Positions 10,916 to 23,700 of a DNA stretch of 64,000 nt are shown in pieces. The notes under the pieces are model-generated. The model saw nothing but the letters and a program-made list of their open reading frames with translations. It did no database searches and was not told the DNA's origin. The position numbers and the translations under genes are program-made. Position 1 is the stretch's first letter. Each line of letters opens with the position of its first letter. This DNA is from Puccinia triticina (taxonomy: Eukaryota > Basidiomycota > Pucciniomycetes > Pucciniales > Pucciniaceae): positions 2,604,001-2,668,000 of the forward strand of contig NC_070562.1 in the NCBI RefSeq assembly GCF_026914185.1, written 5' to 3'.

Positions 10916-12602
10916 TTAAACGCTTGTTGTACTGTCGATTTCGATTGTCGGTACGACGGACGAGATGAATTTCAAAAACACCAATAGATACCTGGCTCAT
11001 GAAGACGTGGGTTGATTGATCATGGAAAAGTTAGGTTACAGGTTTCTTTAGATAGAGGATGAAAAGGGATGCTTAAAGACTTAACTGGTCGACTCTCAAG
11101 CCTTCGATTTCGGGTTCCTGAGAGTCCGGGCTGAGGGCGTTAGCCGTGCTGGTGGGACTCGTAGCCGGGTTTCCAGCCTTCTTATCCTTGGAGCTGCCGC
11201 TACCACTGCTACCGCCGCCGGTGGCCTTCTTGACCACCCCGCCGATCCAGCCTTTCTTCTTACTGATCGAGCCACCATTACCGGCTCCACTGGAGGAGTG
11301 CTTCTGTTGGGCTTCCTTGAAACTTCCATCCATCCTCTCGATCATCTTCTTCATCACACTCGAATGTTTACATGGATGGACTGAGGCCAGATTCAGCCCA
11401 TTCAGATGCGGAAAGGGCTCGATCGTCACCGTCTTCTGCGCATAGTCTGACGAAATATCTGCAAACGTTTGGGATGGCGTCAAGGGTCTTTTGTGTTCAT
11501 CGTAGCCCATTAACCACATTCTGGGTGTTTGATAGTATCTAGGTACAGATTCAGATATGGATTTCAGTTCAAATTATGTGGCCCGAAATACACCTCCTTT
11601 AAGAGTGAATATGAAGGACAAGACTTACTTGTCATAAGTGATCAGACAGTCATAGGTACGAACGCTGACGAGGTTACTGGGGTTGTTTTGTCCAAGTTCA
11701 GTCTGTTGGTTGGCGGCAGCTTGAGTGCTTGCCGTTGCATCATCCTCAGCCTCGACGACCCCACCGGCATCACCCAAGTCATCATCCATATCTGGGATGT
11801 CATCTAGATTGGGTATGGCTTCCTCAGCGTTATTCGACGGATCCGGATTACGGCCGGCTCCGGTATCGGCTGACAAGGAGAGCGAGTTGACGTTATGGTC
11901 TAGATCGGGGATGTCGCCGATATCATGGGCGGCAGATTGGGTCGCTTTTGATCATCTCGCCAATCCGATATTCGGGGTTAATTTGTCGATTGAGGTGGAA
12001 TAGGGGCGAATGTGAGGTTAATACAGTATCAATGGCTGTGATCACAGAAGAAGTCGAGAGCTCACGTCGAGTGGTATGTGTCACCGCCCATTCTTCATCA
12101 TCTGCTCCAACAGCGCCTTCGGCAGCAAAGCTCATCATTGTCTCTGCGTCTTCATCTTTGTCGGTGTAGACCATCTGAGAAGCCCTACGCAAGCAAGCCA
12201 CTTTGATTGCACAGAAGAAGGATTTTCAAATGGTATAAATATTCTTTGATCATGAGCTGTTGTTTCGGCAGTTGGAGTTTGATACATACCATTTCGAGAG
12301 ATTAAGTACTGTTTATTCTCGGGCAGGAAGTCTCGTCGTTTGGTTCCATCGCCTGCTTCCCAAGACCAGGTGGGAAATTTGTAGCACAAAAAATCGCCGG
12401 CTGCCACAAATTCCTCTGAAAATATCCCGAGATTTCGATGTGAGAAGTGAATTGTGTGAGGAAGTTGCCAATGAAGTACAACTCGAGACTTACCCGGTGT
12501 GATTCGGCCATGTTCTTTGAATTTGGATTCCCTCAGGACTGGTGCGAGATAGTCCCTGACAGCCCAGAAGTGAGTTTGGGTGAACTGCTGGAAGGACTGC
12601 AT
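10916..12602 (-). CDS. ATG3: Autophagy E2-like enzyme Atg3
   Basis: Six exons: 12602-12494, 12415-12290, 12200-12066, 11944-11629, 11538-11086 and 10991-10916, 404 aa, all phases consistent. Atg3 transfers Atg8 from Atg7 to phosphatidylethanolamine during autophagosome formation. The N-terminus has the family's amphipathic start and [20 protein letters not shown], then [10 protein letters not shown] and [13 protein letters not shown]. An acidic variable insert follows (about 140-220). The core has [17 protein letters not shown] and the catalytic SVHPCKH with Cys at about 285. A Gly/Ser/Lys-rich insertion ([13 protein letters not shown] region) splits the core from EGLRVDQ. The last exon supplies [17 protein letters not shown], the conserved C-terminus; without it a false stop follows VDQLSL. 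The start lies 240 bp from the divergent gene at 12843. Identity is firm. Confidence 0.95.
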
Positions 12603-12842
12603 TCTGATTCTGATTCTGGAGATGCGGGTGTAGTGTTGGTCTTCGTCTCCGTCGTGATAATGTTGGTGGTGGATGACAATGGCCGGTTCTCCGGGTCTGA
12701 ATTTAAACTCGCAGGGCTCCCTCGGATGATGTAGCCGGGGCCCCCGAGGCTGCTGCTGCCGGCTTATGTCATCATCACTTTACCTTTATCCTGCCCTTCG
12801 AGACTTGCACAGCAACAGACACCTCCCCTCTCGACCTCGACG
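12603..12842. promoter_or_regulatory. Shared intergenic region between divergent genes
   Basis: Only 240 bp separate the ATG of ATG3 (-) from the ATG of the FAR1-like gene (+), so both promoters must lie here. The stretch carries a GATTCT repeat (12601-12620) and a C/T-rich patch with CCTCTCGACC just before the + start. No TATA box is clear. Confidence 0.55.
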
Positions 12843-14193
12843 ATGGCTGCCGCGAACACTGCCCCCGCAAACCATATCCCACTCTGCGAGCCCAGCCCAG
12901 TGGACGACATCAGCCCTCGCCTACCGAGAGGTCAGTACGCAACCAGTTTAAATCAAGGATCCCTTGGCTTCGGAACTGATCCGCATTTCATGTTGCGTTC
13001 AGTTGGCGATCTATTCGATAGCTGGGACGACTTCCGCACGTGGTCTCGAAAGGCCGCCGAAGCACGTGGATTCACGCTCAGCCAATCGCAATCCAAAGGG
13101 AGCTCAGGCACAATCGTACTCCGATGCAGCCGGTTCAAAGAGCCTGGGACGGTCGGCCAGAAGATGGCCGAGAACGGCTGTAAGGTGGTTTTCAAAGTCA
13201 TGAGGGCGAAGCCAGGCGTGGAAGGTTTTGAGGTCGTCTATGCCTTTGAGGAGCACAACGTGTGTCGTCTTATTCCATCCTGAAACTAAACTTGCCCCAC
13301 CCCACTCCAAGCTGACCTCTGACTTTCTGGAATCTACCGAACCCAAGCATCCCTTCGGGCCCGACATGCCCGTTGGACACCGTCCTGGTACCAGTCTGTC
13401 AGGCCAGCCACCGAAGAGAAAGAAAGTCAAGACGAGCGCATCAGGGGCCACCAGTGACGTCGGTATGGCCGGCTCAAGTCACTCCCAGAACGTCTCCAAT
13501 GGAGCCACTCCTCCCGCCTCGAGCTCAAAGCCATTCCTCTTCGATCCTTACACCGGCAAGCCCATCCGCTCATCCGCCACTCCAGTCCCAACCGCAAATA
13601 CTCCCAGTCCACCCACCCATCTTGATCCCATCCACCAGCCAGCCAACCCCACACTTCCTCCACCAGCCGGCCAGTCCCTCCCGCGGGCCCCCAGTAGTCT
13701 CAGTGGTACCCCCCGCAGTCACTCCTCCCGTGCAGGCTCACGTACAGCAAACTATCCACATCCAGGCGCGGTCATCCCTCAGCAGGCTGAGAGCTACCCA
13801 GCAGCAATCTCCCCGAATACCGCAGCAAACCATCTACCGACGGGGATGGGTATGACTACCCCTAGCACCCACTCCGGCCCACTCAAAAGCTACCCCCCAC
13901 TGAGCGTCCGACTATCCGTCAAAGCCCAGAATTCGATCACCGAATTTCTCAGCAGTCTGTCGCCTGCCTTGGCCCCCTATGGTACTCATTTTAAATGGCT
14001 CGGCGTCCAATCTCCTGCAGATCTTTTGGGCTTAGTCGAATCTGGTGGCGAGGAGGAGCTCGAAGTGTTCTTGGACGAGATCGATACGTGTGGGATCGGT
14101 GCACGAGGTGAAGGGGTCAGTCAGGAGGAAAAATCTTTAATCATCAGGGGCTTGAGAAAACTGAGTGGAATCAAAAGTAAATCTTCAACATAA
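12843..14193 (+). CDS. Protein with possible FAR1/WRKY-GCM-like DNA-binding domain
   Basis: Exons 12843-13259 and 13312-14193 give 432 aa; the 52-nt intron (GTGTGT...CCAAG) bypasses a stop and keeps phase. Residues about 50-145 contain FDSWDDFRTWSRKAAEARGF, then two Cys about 26 residues apart and a terminal EEHN. This order (a short helix, C-x(20-30)-C, long strand, H-N) resembles the FAR1/WRKY-GCM1 zinc fold found in fungal proteins derived from Mutator-like transposases. The usual second His of HNH is absent after splicing, so metal binding is uncertain. A basic patch (PPKRKKVK, a likely nuclear signal) and a long Ser/Pro-rich linker follow. The last 90 residues (ITEFLSSLSPALAPYG...LIIRGLRKL) look helical. 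A possible optional intron at 12931-13001 keeps frame. Transcription factor role is inference. Confidence 0.6.
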
Positions 14194-15425
14194 TAATATC
14201 TTGTACATAAAAACATATATAATTGTGCTTCCAATGTTTTCTCTCTCTGTCTTTGGAAGGCCACAATTATTAAACCCAAAGAAGATCTGGTAGGCGGGGC
14301 TTGTGAGCAAGACGCAGTTTTGCGTATTATCTATGATGATTTGTATCATCTGATTGGCCGTACATGTACTGTACATAGCAATGGTAATAATGGGCACAAA
14401 AGGTGCAATGACGCACTAGGGTTCAAGATACAAATTTACACAACATGCAAGCCCATTTCTGAGGTAAAAAATGAAGAATTTCTTCTGGTGCCAAGAAACA
14501 CCGTTTAGCTCGCCAAATGTGCACAGAGTTGTTAATAAAGGCCTGAAGACATGAGATTCTATTGTGAATCCCCCGAATAGGTTTGATTTCATCTGTGGAT
14601 CCTGGTTTCCCAACGATAGTATTGTTCAAAAACATCAGGTGTGCTCCATACCTGGAAAATAGTCAAACATAATTAAACCCTCTATTGAGCTATTTCCTTA
14701 TCCCCGGACCCCGGAGTACTACTACAGCTCTCTTTGATTCTCATCGTCGCTCGCATGCCCGATTCTCGGCCACAAACTTATTCAGAGGTGAAAGGGTCAT
14801 GATCAGTTGACTTGATAACAGCAGAGGAAATATTAAATCACGATGAATCTAGCTATTTATTTATGTAGGCAGAACGGCCCGGCACAAGTCTTTTGGGTAT
14901 GAATTTCATACCCATCACTCTGTGTACAATTGGTTGTATACCGTCACCATGCTTCCGTTGCAAAGTGCAGCAGGTGATAATGCCCAACTCGGCACGCTCG
15001 AAGCAAGCACCAGAGGCAAAAGATAATCGCACAAATAACCATAACAACTCCAATGGAATAGCATTGTCGATGAGCTCATTACTTCGAAACAAAAAAAAAT
15101 CGGGTAGGTATTGACTACTTTTGATCTGAAATTGTAGGTATCGATTCTTGGTTGATGCAGAGCTCCATTCGGCTCATTATGTTTCATCAACGACAACTTC
15201 CTCCGCCACTAGGTTACCACCTTGACTCTGGACATGCTTCAATTTTTCAAGGTGACCACTGTTATCATGCCGTGTGCCTATCACTAGAACAAGTTTGCTA
15301 TATAAATACCTCCTTTCTGTGGGAAAACTATTATCGACATCCAGTTGGGTATTTCACAGCTTGAAGTCTTCTCATCTAAGTAAACTCCAAAATAAGGGAA
15401 ACAAAACGACGACCAGACAGCGGAA
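14194..15425. other. Intergenic, no gene seen
   Basis: AT-rich DNA with short open frames on both strands, none supported. The right end (about 15380-15425) is the A-rich 5' flank of the secreted-protein gene. Confidence 0.5.
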
Positions 15426-16603
15426 ATGTATCCTCATAATGTAATTGGACGCATGCAGCTGGCTGCAATTTCTATCCATCTAATCTTCCTCATCTTGCAC
15501 GTTGAGGCTATCCAGCAATCAGGATGCGCCAACTTCTTCCAGCTCGCCCCGCTTCCACTGTGCGATGGCACACCTCAAATTCCAGGAATTGGCTCGGGCG
15601 GAGTCAGCTCAGGTTCGTCTGGAGAGGGAAAACCGAAACCTCCTGCCCTTGGTCAACCCCTTCCACCAACCGTCAAGGCTCCGGCAACAACCGTGAAAGA
15701 CGGAAAAGCTCCATTTCTTCGATTACGATACAGGAGGGATGCTAATGTAAGACAAAATAAACTGTCACATTTCTCAGCATTCGCAATCTGTGTGGGAAAG
15801 GCTAAAATTAATTTTCGAATGTAGTTTTTCGCAGTCAAAAAGGGCGACGACTTGATCTTCAAGACTACTGAACCCGTGAGTTCGAACCAAACACATAAGA
15901 GACGTATGCTAGCCAGCAAACGTGCTGAAACTTCCATATTATCCAGAGTCAAGCAGTAGCCGGAGGGGATGGTGTGAGTAGGATACTTTAATATGAGGTT
16001 TTCTGTAAGATGTATCTGATTTTTTCTCCAATCAAATAGGTATGTGGAAACTACGATACGAATACCGTGTTGGGAGTATGTCTGTGGTCAGGAATCGATG
16101 AAACTGGAAAAGATCCTAACAAAAGTGGCTGGATTAGCGGGTATGTCTTCTCATTGACTACCGTGAGCTTGGTTTGGATAAGCTTCTTATCAGCTATTCC
16201 AACCTTTCTTACCTTTGTAGTTCGGCAACTACGAATTGTAATCGTGAAGTGTAAGAACATTCTTCTCGATCTCAAGTCAAATCGGATAATGCTCATGCCT
16301 ACTTCCACTTAATCACCATGAACTACATCGGGGTCTTCAGTGAAATCTGGAAATCAGCCACTCCCGACAAAAAGATCACTGCCAAAGTGATTGATGGATG
16401 TGGTCTTGAAGCCAAATCATTCAAAGTTGGATGTGAAAACCTTTTCCTAACCAAAAAAGTATGTACACCCTTTCATACATTCATCTTGTGTTTGGATTTC
16501 CACTAAAGCTTGAATGATTCTCTTGTTCTTAAATCTCCAGCTTCTCTCAGCCTTAGACCCTAAAGCTGAGGGTGAAATCTCAGATTTGAAGTGGAACTTG
16601 TAG
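15426..16603 (+). CDS. Secreted double-psi beta-barrel (RlpA/barwin-like) protein
   Basis: Seven exons, 15426-15746, 15825-15875, 15947-15973, 16040-16140, 16221-16250, 16341-16458 and 16541-16603, join without a phase error to 236 aa. The N-terminus is a clear signal peptide (MQLAAISIHLIFLILHVEA). A Gly/Ser/Pro-rich linker follows. The C-terminal 110 residues hold VCGNYDTN, VCLWSG, NPNK-like spacing, NCNREVEI, KVIDGCGL and a final LDPKAEGEISDLKWNL. These match the order seen in RlpA-like/barwin/expansin-type barrels (ACG..., CGK.V.I, VVD.CPGC, ...F..L...G.I.V.W.L). The catalytic Asp of lytic forms is not clearly present, so binding rather than hydrolysis is likelier. In plant-pathogenic fungi such proteins are often secreted; an effector or wall-binding role is inference. 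Exons of 27 and 30 nt are unusually small. Confidence 0.75.
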
Positions 16604-17736
16604 GTTTTACTCCCCACCCATTTCTGAAACACAAGGGTTGATGTTCAAAATGAGAGCTGATATTTGTTGGATTGGTCCATGGTTTAGTAAAAAATTGAAG
16701 ACAATCTTTTGAAGAAAATAGAAACCCATCCAGGATTCCTCTTCTGCTAATCACTTATTGAGCTGAATGATCAAACAAAATCCTATCTTTAAGGACATCC
16801 ATTACATAACATGGAGCTGTGCTTCTGAAACTAGAAATAAAAGACATGAGCATTGTCTACTGGAATGGACGTGCCAGATGACTCATGCTTAACCCTCTAA
16901 TTGTATATATTTGTTAGAATTGATAACACCAGATCTTATCAGAAATATTTGGGAACTGAAGGATACTAGATCTTTTTTGGCAAGTATTATTTATGTATAA
17001 TCACTACTACATTTCTTCTTTTTTTTCTCTTTTTCTTCCTGGAGTATATTTGAATGCCTCCAATTTTTTGGAAGTATTCCTAGATGGATTTGAAAATTCC
17101 CTTTCTTTTTGATATAAAAAAGGCAAATGGTTGAATTAATGCAATCTGAAGTGATACAATCATTTTGAAGCAGAGCAGCTTTTTGATTCTGACTCAGAAT
17201 CATTCAGACTCAAGTCCTTTGAAAATATAGCCAATTCTGAGAATCATGAAAAGGGCTCTTTTTGAACATGTCTGTTGAGCCAACAGCTTAATCATATTCA
17301 AACCAAGAGATTATACTACATACGCAGTCAGCCAGTACTGGAGGACTTCCCGTCGACTTCGAATAAATCTGGAATTCCAGATTTCGCAGGGGAATCTGGA
17401 ATCTGGAACTCTGGATCCCTTCGGGGAGCTTCGGGGACCGAGATTTCACTGCGAAATCTGAAATCTGTCGGCTCAGATCTGGATTTCCAGATCGACGGGA
17501 AGTCCTCCACTAATCTATTTGGCCACATGCTTTTCACATAGGTTTTACCTTCTCTTATTCTGATTGGAAAAAGAGATCCTCCAACCAACCGGATAGCTGA
17601 GCGCTAGTGAACGGTTGAAGATGCAGGATACAGTATGTGATGGATACATTACACAGTGCAGATTATACATACACTACAACCATGAACATAAGATACAACT
17701 GAGTACGAAAACATGTGAGAGGTAGGATTTTCTGTT
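16604..17736. other. Convergent intergenic region with a MITE
   Basis: The region lies between the 3' ends of the barrel-protein gene (+) and FAB1 (-). Apart from the inverted-repeat element at 17336-17512 it shows only AT-rich sequence and a T-rich tract (17010-17040). Confidence 0.6.
17336..17512. mobile_element. Small inverted-repeat element (MITE) with TA ends
   Basis: A 177-bp element: the left end starts TACTGGAGGACTTCCCGTCG and the right end is its near-perfect inverse, closing with TA. The interior is rich in repeats of ATCTGGAAT type, which also pair with each other. The flanking TA fits a Tc1/mariner-type target duplication. It has no coding capacity. Related ends recur at 30.6-31.0, 33.0 and 61.6 kb. 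Confidence 0.75.
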
Positions 17737-20700
17737 TTATTCGTTACCGGACAGGTGCACATAAGAATCTTCGGCCTTCGCGCCCGTTTCGGCCAATCTG
17801 GAGCCTTCCCTGTCGACACTGGCCCCAATGGAGTCGTCTTCTGAGGGCGAGAGATATGGCTTCCACTTGTGCATCCATGGGTCCGGCGCCACCGAGAAAT
17901 ATTTACCCACTGTGATAATAAATTTATATGAGCACTAACATCTTCCAGAGTGGTGTGTAATACTAGTTCATCTGCTTACTGGCACGCCTGAATCGCGCTT
18001 TGTATAAGGATGGTGTGATCACCGTGGGAGCTTCCTTGCTGCTACCCCCTAGCTCTTTTACCAGGGTTTCGAGCCTTTGCAAGTTCATTTTCATCAGTAC
18101 CATTAACAGATCAGAAAAATCAAGGAAAACGAAGCACACCTTTTATCCCAAGAGTAAGTCTGGAGGTAGTCTATCAAGGAGGATTATAATTTGGTAGAGA
18201 TTCAAAGAGTTAGATTCTTAGGGCTTCTAGTCCATGATAGATGATAAGAACCTGCCTATAATTCCAATATACATCTCTTGTTTCTCTTCATCAAAGCCGA
18301 CCGCAAGTGAATAATCCATGACGTTGTGATTTGCTAGGAAAAGTGTATCGTTGTGTAAACTGGCCTGCAATCTTAGCAAAGAATTCTCCCGAACAAGTAT
18401 CGGAGTTGTTCGGACCACTACAGACAATCGTCCCCAGGAAGTATCAGTCAACATATCCGGCAATCTACCAATCAATTTTTTTAATAACTCACTTTCGCAG
18501 AAGTTACCATCCAGTAAGACTTCATGTGGCCGTCCGGTAACATTTACCGTTCGGTTACGGGTCAAACCTTTCAAATCATAGATTTGAAGATAAGGCTTGG
18601 TCACCCAAAGATTCTCAATAACTTGCACCTGCAAGCGCCCTTTGCGATTGGTAATTTTATTTACGAAGGAAACTTGGAAGATCCCAAACATTTTGGCAAG
18701 AGTAATTGGTCGCTGTTTTGGGAGGCAAATATTTGTACGGGTCAGAATACCAATCCATTTTCGTTTAACAAACACACGGTGATATGAGAGGGGTAAACTC
18801 AACTTTCTCTTTAATGGCTGATGACAGGTACTCGAAGTATGCGGGAGCAAATTTTGTCAACGCCTCTAGCTCAGCCTGTGAGTTAAAGGATATATTTTCA
18901 AAAAGGTTGCATCAGATCAATGAAAAAGCAGAAGAGATGAAGTGTGGCTGGATCGAACTTTAGATATGCCTTTGATCAAGTAGCGTTCGTCTAGATGATG
19001 GAGGAAAGGAGTCAGCATCCGAGTATATTTTTGTTTCCTGACAATTTCGACAAAGAGTCTACCTTTAGTCTTGAGAAATTTTTGACCCGACTTGCCACCC
19101 GACGCATCCCATTTGTGACAGCGAGCAAGGGACTCGACAATATCATTACATATGAGCGTCTTTCTCAACGCTTCGAATTGCTATTTTTGAGTTCCAGTGA
19201 ATTTTAATTGATTAGAAGTCGCTCGATCATCGCATTTTATGACGTGTCAAAAGTAGCAATCAACTGACGTGCATAAAAAACACCTTACACGTGATGGTAC
19301 ACGGAGTAACATCAAAACCTGGTACCCCAAGCTCATCATGTCAATCAAAAGATATTGAGCCATTATCAAGAAAGGATCAACGTACGGAATTGCATGGGCT
19401 TAGCCCTATTCATGGGAATTTTGAGGACATCATCAACATCCATATCGTCAGACATGAAGTCTATCATTCCCCAAGTCGAGTCGATATCGTTAGAGCGAGG
19501 CTTAAATTCTTCAGGCATGAATATCTCCGAACGTTCCACCACTCTTGGCTCCGTCTCTTTCAGTGTGGCTTGGTATAGTTTTGAACTGTAGAAAAAACAA
19601 AGCTTAGCATATTTGGTAGTAAGATGTTAACAAACTTGCGACAGAAGCTTACGCTAAGGTGTAGGCTATGATAGAGCTGGGTTCATCCTCACGTATAATA
19701 ACTGGGTTCTCGGCTGACTGGTGCTCGGTGGGTAATCTAGCGATCAAACAAGGCTTCAGGCGAAGTTCTTAAGAGATTTGAAGAGAAAAACTGACTGAGG
19801 GTATTCTAGGGGGAGGAACTCCGCTCCTTGATAGTTCCACAGGCTGGAAAGAGTTTTAATAATCGAGTGCCGACCGGTATCACTTGAGCTCATCTCATTA
19901 TCAGAAAAATGCGCGACTGCGAGAGGTGGGAGTCTTGAAGTGTCCATCAAAAACGATGGAGAACACGAAGTAACTCGAGTGGGCGACATTTGCCGATTAG
20001 ATGTTGAAGCCTCGTCGAGGTAGCTTTGATCTACATGATCGAGGTCTGGTGATGGATGTGGACCAGCAGGTGTGACTTCTTGCACTAGAGGAAGGTCAGT
20101 TGACAGGCCAGGCTCAGCTTTAAAAGCGTCTTGTCCGGCATTATGCGGTCCGTAAACTTCAGGAATGACTTCAAATAAGAAGCGATTAGTTTCATGAAAT
20201 GAGTTTCATGAAATATCACACCATTCACTTACCATCTCCCTCGTCATCAGCATCATGTCCAGCCGGATGGCCTTCACATTCGTCAATATCAGAATCGGAA
20301 TCCTCATTCACTGCCGCTGTTAAGCTGCTAAATGCCTGGACTGAGGACTTGGCATGGGCAATTGGACGGGGTCGGCTCCGATGCTCATTGGCTTGCTTGA
20401 TACGTTCTCGCTCAGCTTCACGACTCATTCGGTCAAAGTGGCGAGCAATTGTTGTGACCTTCGTGTTCATGTTCATCCGACGGTGCAGATAGAAGTTTGA
20501 CACGGGCAATCCAGACTCATGCCGGGGACGCCGTGGAACTACGAATTCTTTCTTGTGGCCAAGAGCTCGAGGTGAGCTCGGAACCCGAGCTTTTTCAGCC
20601 GATGAAAGACCATCGTGTGTCCCGGTTCGAAGCATAGAGGAGCGGTGTGAATATGCGTGTGAAGATGGTATTCTAGGCGATGCAATGCGAGAGCCGGGTC

Positions 20701-23700
20701 GCTGAATACGGGAGGCTACCTTGGGAGTTTGTTCTTGAGCCGGTTGTTTTCCAGCTAGCCGGGGTGATAAAGAATCGAAACTTTGATTACGGTCGATGTG
20801 ACTGGCTGCTTTGTCCAGCCCAGTTGCTGGCTTTTTGCCTCGCAGGATACTCATTGTCGAACGAACAACTTCGCTCTTCCCTCTTTTGAAAGAAGGTCTG
20901 ACAAGAAGAGCATTTGTCTTCAGAGGTTTCCTTTGAGCGGAGCCTTCTTCAACATTGGTAGGCTTAGGGACATCATCGACAGCCGGAGAATCAGGTCGGA
21001 TAGCTTTTCGTGGACTGGGTCTGGGGCTTTCAAATTTTTGCACCAGGTTAGCCACACCTCCGCGAGAATTCAGCACCAGATCCTTGGGGCGTTGCTTGCG
21101 CAGTGTCATCCGCCGGGAATCATTTGGCAAATCGAGATCACTGGTGGTAGTGTCTGTATCAGATGCTGCACATTTCTTCCGCTGACTGTCAGATTCTTTA
21201 CTATGGCTTGAACGTGCAACATCGCTCCGAACATTCACAACTGTTGAGTCACTTTTGGAGTCCTCGTCTTTGTCTGACGCTAGATCAAGGCTAGGTCCCT
21301 CATCAGACCGGGGTTGCGCATGGTGGCTATCGCGGCGAGAAGAAGTCAACAGTGAGACTCGATGAGCATTAGGGTGCACGACCTGTGCCTTGCTCGTCGA
21401 GGCAGACGGCGGGTGTATTTCTGCAGAGCTTTCAGGAGCATCTTGAAGCCTTCTTTTGTCATGAGAGTCAACGTTCAAATCGACTTCCGCTTCTTTTTTA
21501 TCAGCTACGGTAGATGTAGGCGTGGATGCAGGTTCGATGACTACTGATGGAATGCAAAGCTCAACTGGCAATTTATGGGGCGTGGATAGCTCACCGCCGG
21601 AATGCTGTTCACTGGTAGATTCATCGACGCCCGGAGTAAAATCCAATGTTAGCCCTTCCTTTGGAGCTGCTTCTTGTGGAGACTGTAACATGGAAAGGGG
21701 TGGGCCTAGCGGATTGGCTGGATGGTTCTTGGGTTTTTCGCCCTCTGAGCGAATATCAGGCATTACAATGCCAGGCATCGATGAGGGTAGCGCGAAGGCC
21801 AACGCGCTGGCCATGCTCTTCAGGGTTGGCGAAGGAAATGTTTTTTTGAAAGTTCCAAAAGACTGTCCTTTGGGAGCGTGGTCGGACTCGACTTCAGATT
21901 GCGAATTGTAGTTGTACTTTTGTGAATTTAGTGATGGAGCTTGGTTGACTCTTGGGAATAATCTTTCGGGCGAGCCTGGCATACTTTGATCCAGGAAGAT
22001 TTTTTTGAGAGGCACGCTAGCCAGTCGACGAGCGTCCTTACTGTCGCAGGCAACAAAGCGCGATTCAAACGTGGCAAAGAGTCCATCCCATTCAACGGCC
22101 TTGTCAATAAGTGTCTTCCTGACGATGTTCATTCTCACTCCGTTGGTACCAATGCACTCTTCGTAAACTTCATTCAACTGTGCTTTAACGGCGTTGGAAT
22201 CCATTTCTACTTTCTTTAGCAGGTCTCGCATGGCTTCCTCGGAGGCTTCTTGATTGGCGATGGCTACCACCTTGTAGTTAAAGCCGACAATTCTGCTCCG
22301 GACCGAGTTGAAAAAAGCTTCTGACCTCCGCAGAACAATGTCGTACTCCTCTTCTCGCACCTTGATCAACGCTTGAGAAGGAGTAAAGAGCACCAAGGAA
22401 GGCGGAATGGCTTCATAAACGTTGATTTTCTGCAGTCGGAAATCGACCCGGAATCCCTGATAAAAAAACATGCGAAGGTGTTCGAGATGCGAGTCATGAT
22501 TGCAAGATAGCCGGCCACGGCGGGGCGTTCCAGGTACGAGATTCGATATTAATCCGGGGCTGTAAAAACATAGCTGCAGATACTTTCCAAGGCTTAGCCT
22601 CCACGCGTCGTCGGACATGGGAGCCTTCCGTGTATAGCCTGCGCATTTGGGACAATAGCCCTGCATCATGATGAGATCGGGATCTACAGGCTCTTCGGGG
22701 AAATTGGAGTGGTCACTCGGTCCAGAGTCACTTGAAGCACTTTGCCGGTTGGGATGATCGAGGTGCATCTGGATGGTGGCTTTGAAGTGACCATGAATCC
22801 AATTCGTCTGATGAATGCTTTTAGGCTGGTTGCAGCCTTTGGCATGACAGATCTCCGAACGACAATTGATCAACATTTGAATAATTTGTCCAACGGTTTG
22901 ATCACCGGCTGAGTAAAAAGCGAAGGCGCGCAGATGTGGCCCTTGGCAGGTGTATCCGCCCAGAGAGGAACACGTGACACTTTCTTGTACAATGATTTGT
23001 TGATGGTCAGCCGCTTTGAAAGACTCCGAGGAGTGGTTTGATAGGTAAAAATGCACCGCCATGCGCTCTTCTTCAATCTGTCGACTGAGGTGAGAGAGAT
23101 ATTCATCACGTGCGTAATCTGGAGTTATCGTAGGTTGCCTTACTCGGGCGGTAGCTTCATCAGACTTGACTGAGTTACTGTCATTCGATTTTGGTTGAGA
23201 AGAAGCAAGCGAAATTGGAGGGTTACCGTCAGGGGGCAGCTTTTCATCAAATTTTTCATCGCGCAGACAAGATTTTGTAGACGAAGGTGGAATCGATTGC
23301 GTGTCGGCCTGTCGTAAGCCGGTAAGTTGCTGAATCAACTGACGTAGCTTCAGCAAGGCGAATGGCGGCGTCAGCTTTACCCTCGGACTACCCGAAGGCA
23401 GCAGAAGTTCATAAGGCTTGATCAAGTCGTCAATTTGGTCAGATAAGGTAGCCAAATCTGAATCCGGGACGGTTCCACCAGGTTTACCAGTCAGCTTGAG
23501 CGGCTCAAAGTTACATATGTGCTTCTTCGCGTGCCGGAAGCGGGAAAGGATGCTTCGAAGGTCAGCGTTTCTGATCTCCTGTAATGAGGTCGCGTGAATA
23601 GAATCGTTTGAATAGATCGCACCCTCGTCATTTAAAAACGAGTTTTCTAATCGCAGTGAGTATATGATTCCCACCATGGAACACATTAGAGATTTGACCT

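Noticed and set aside
11073..11085. Stop codon after VDQLSL as the true end of ATG3
   Set aside because: The conserved C-terminus lies in a spliced exon 95 nt further on, in correct phase.
12931..13001. Intron in the FAR1-like gene
   Set aside because: GTCAGT...TTCAG would be removed without a frame change, but reading through gives sensible sequence; left as optional.
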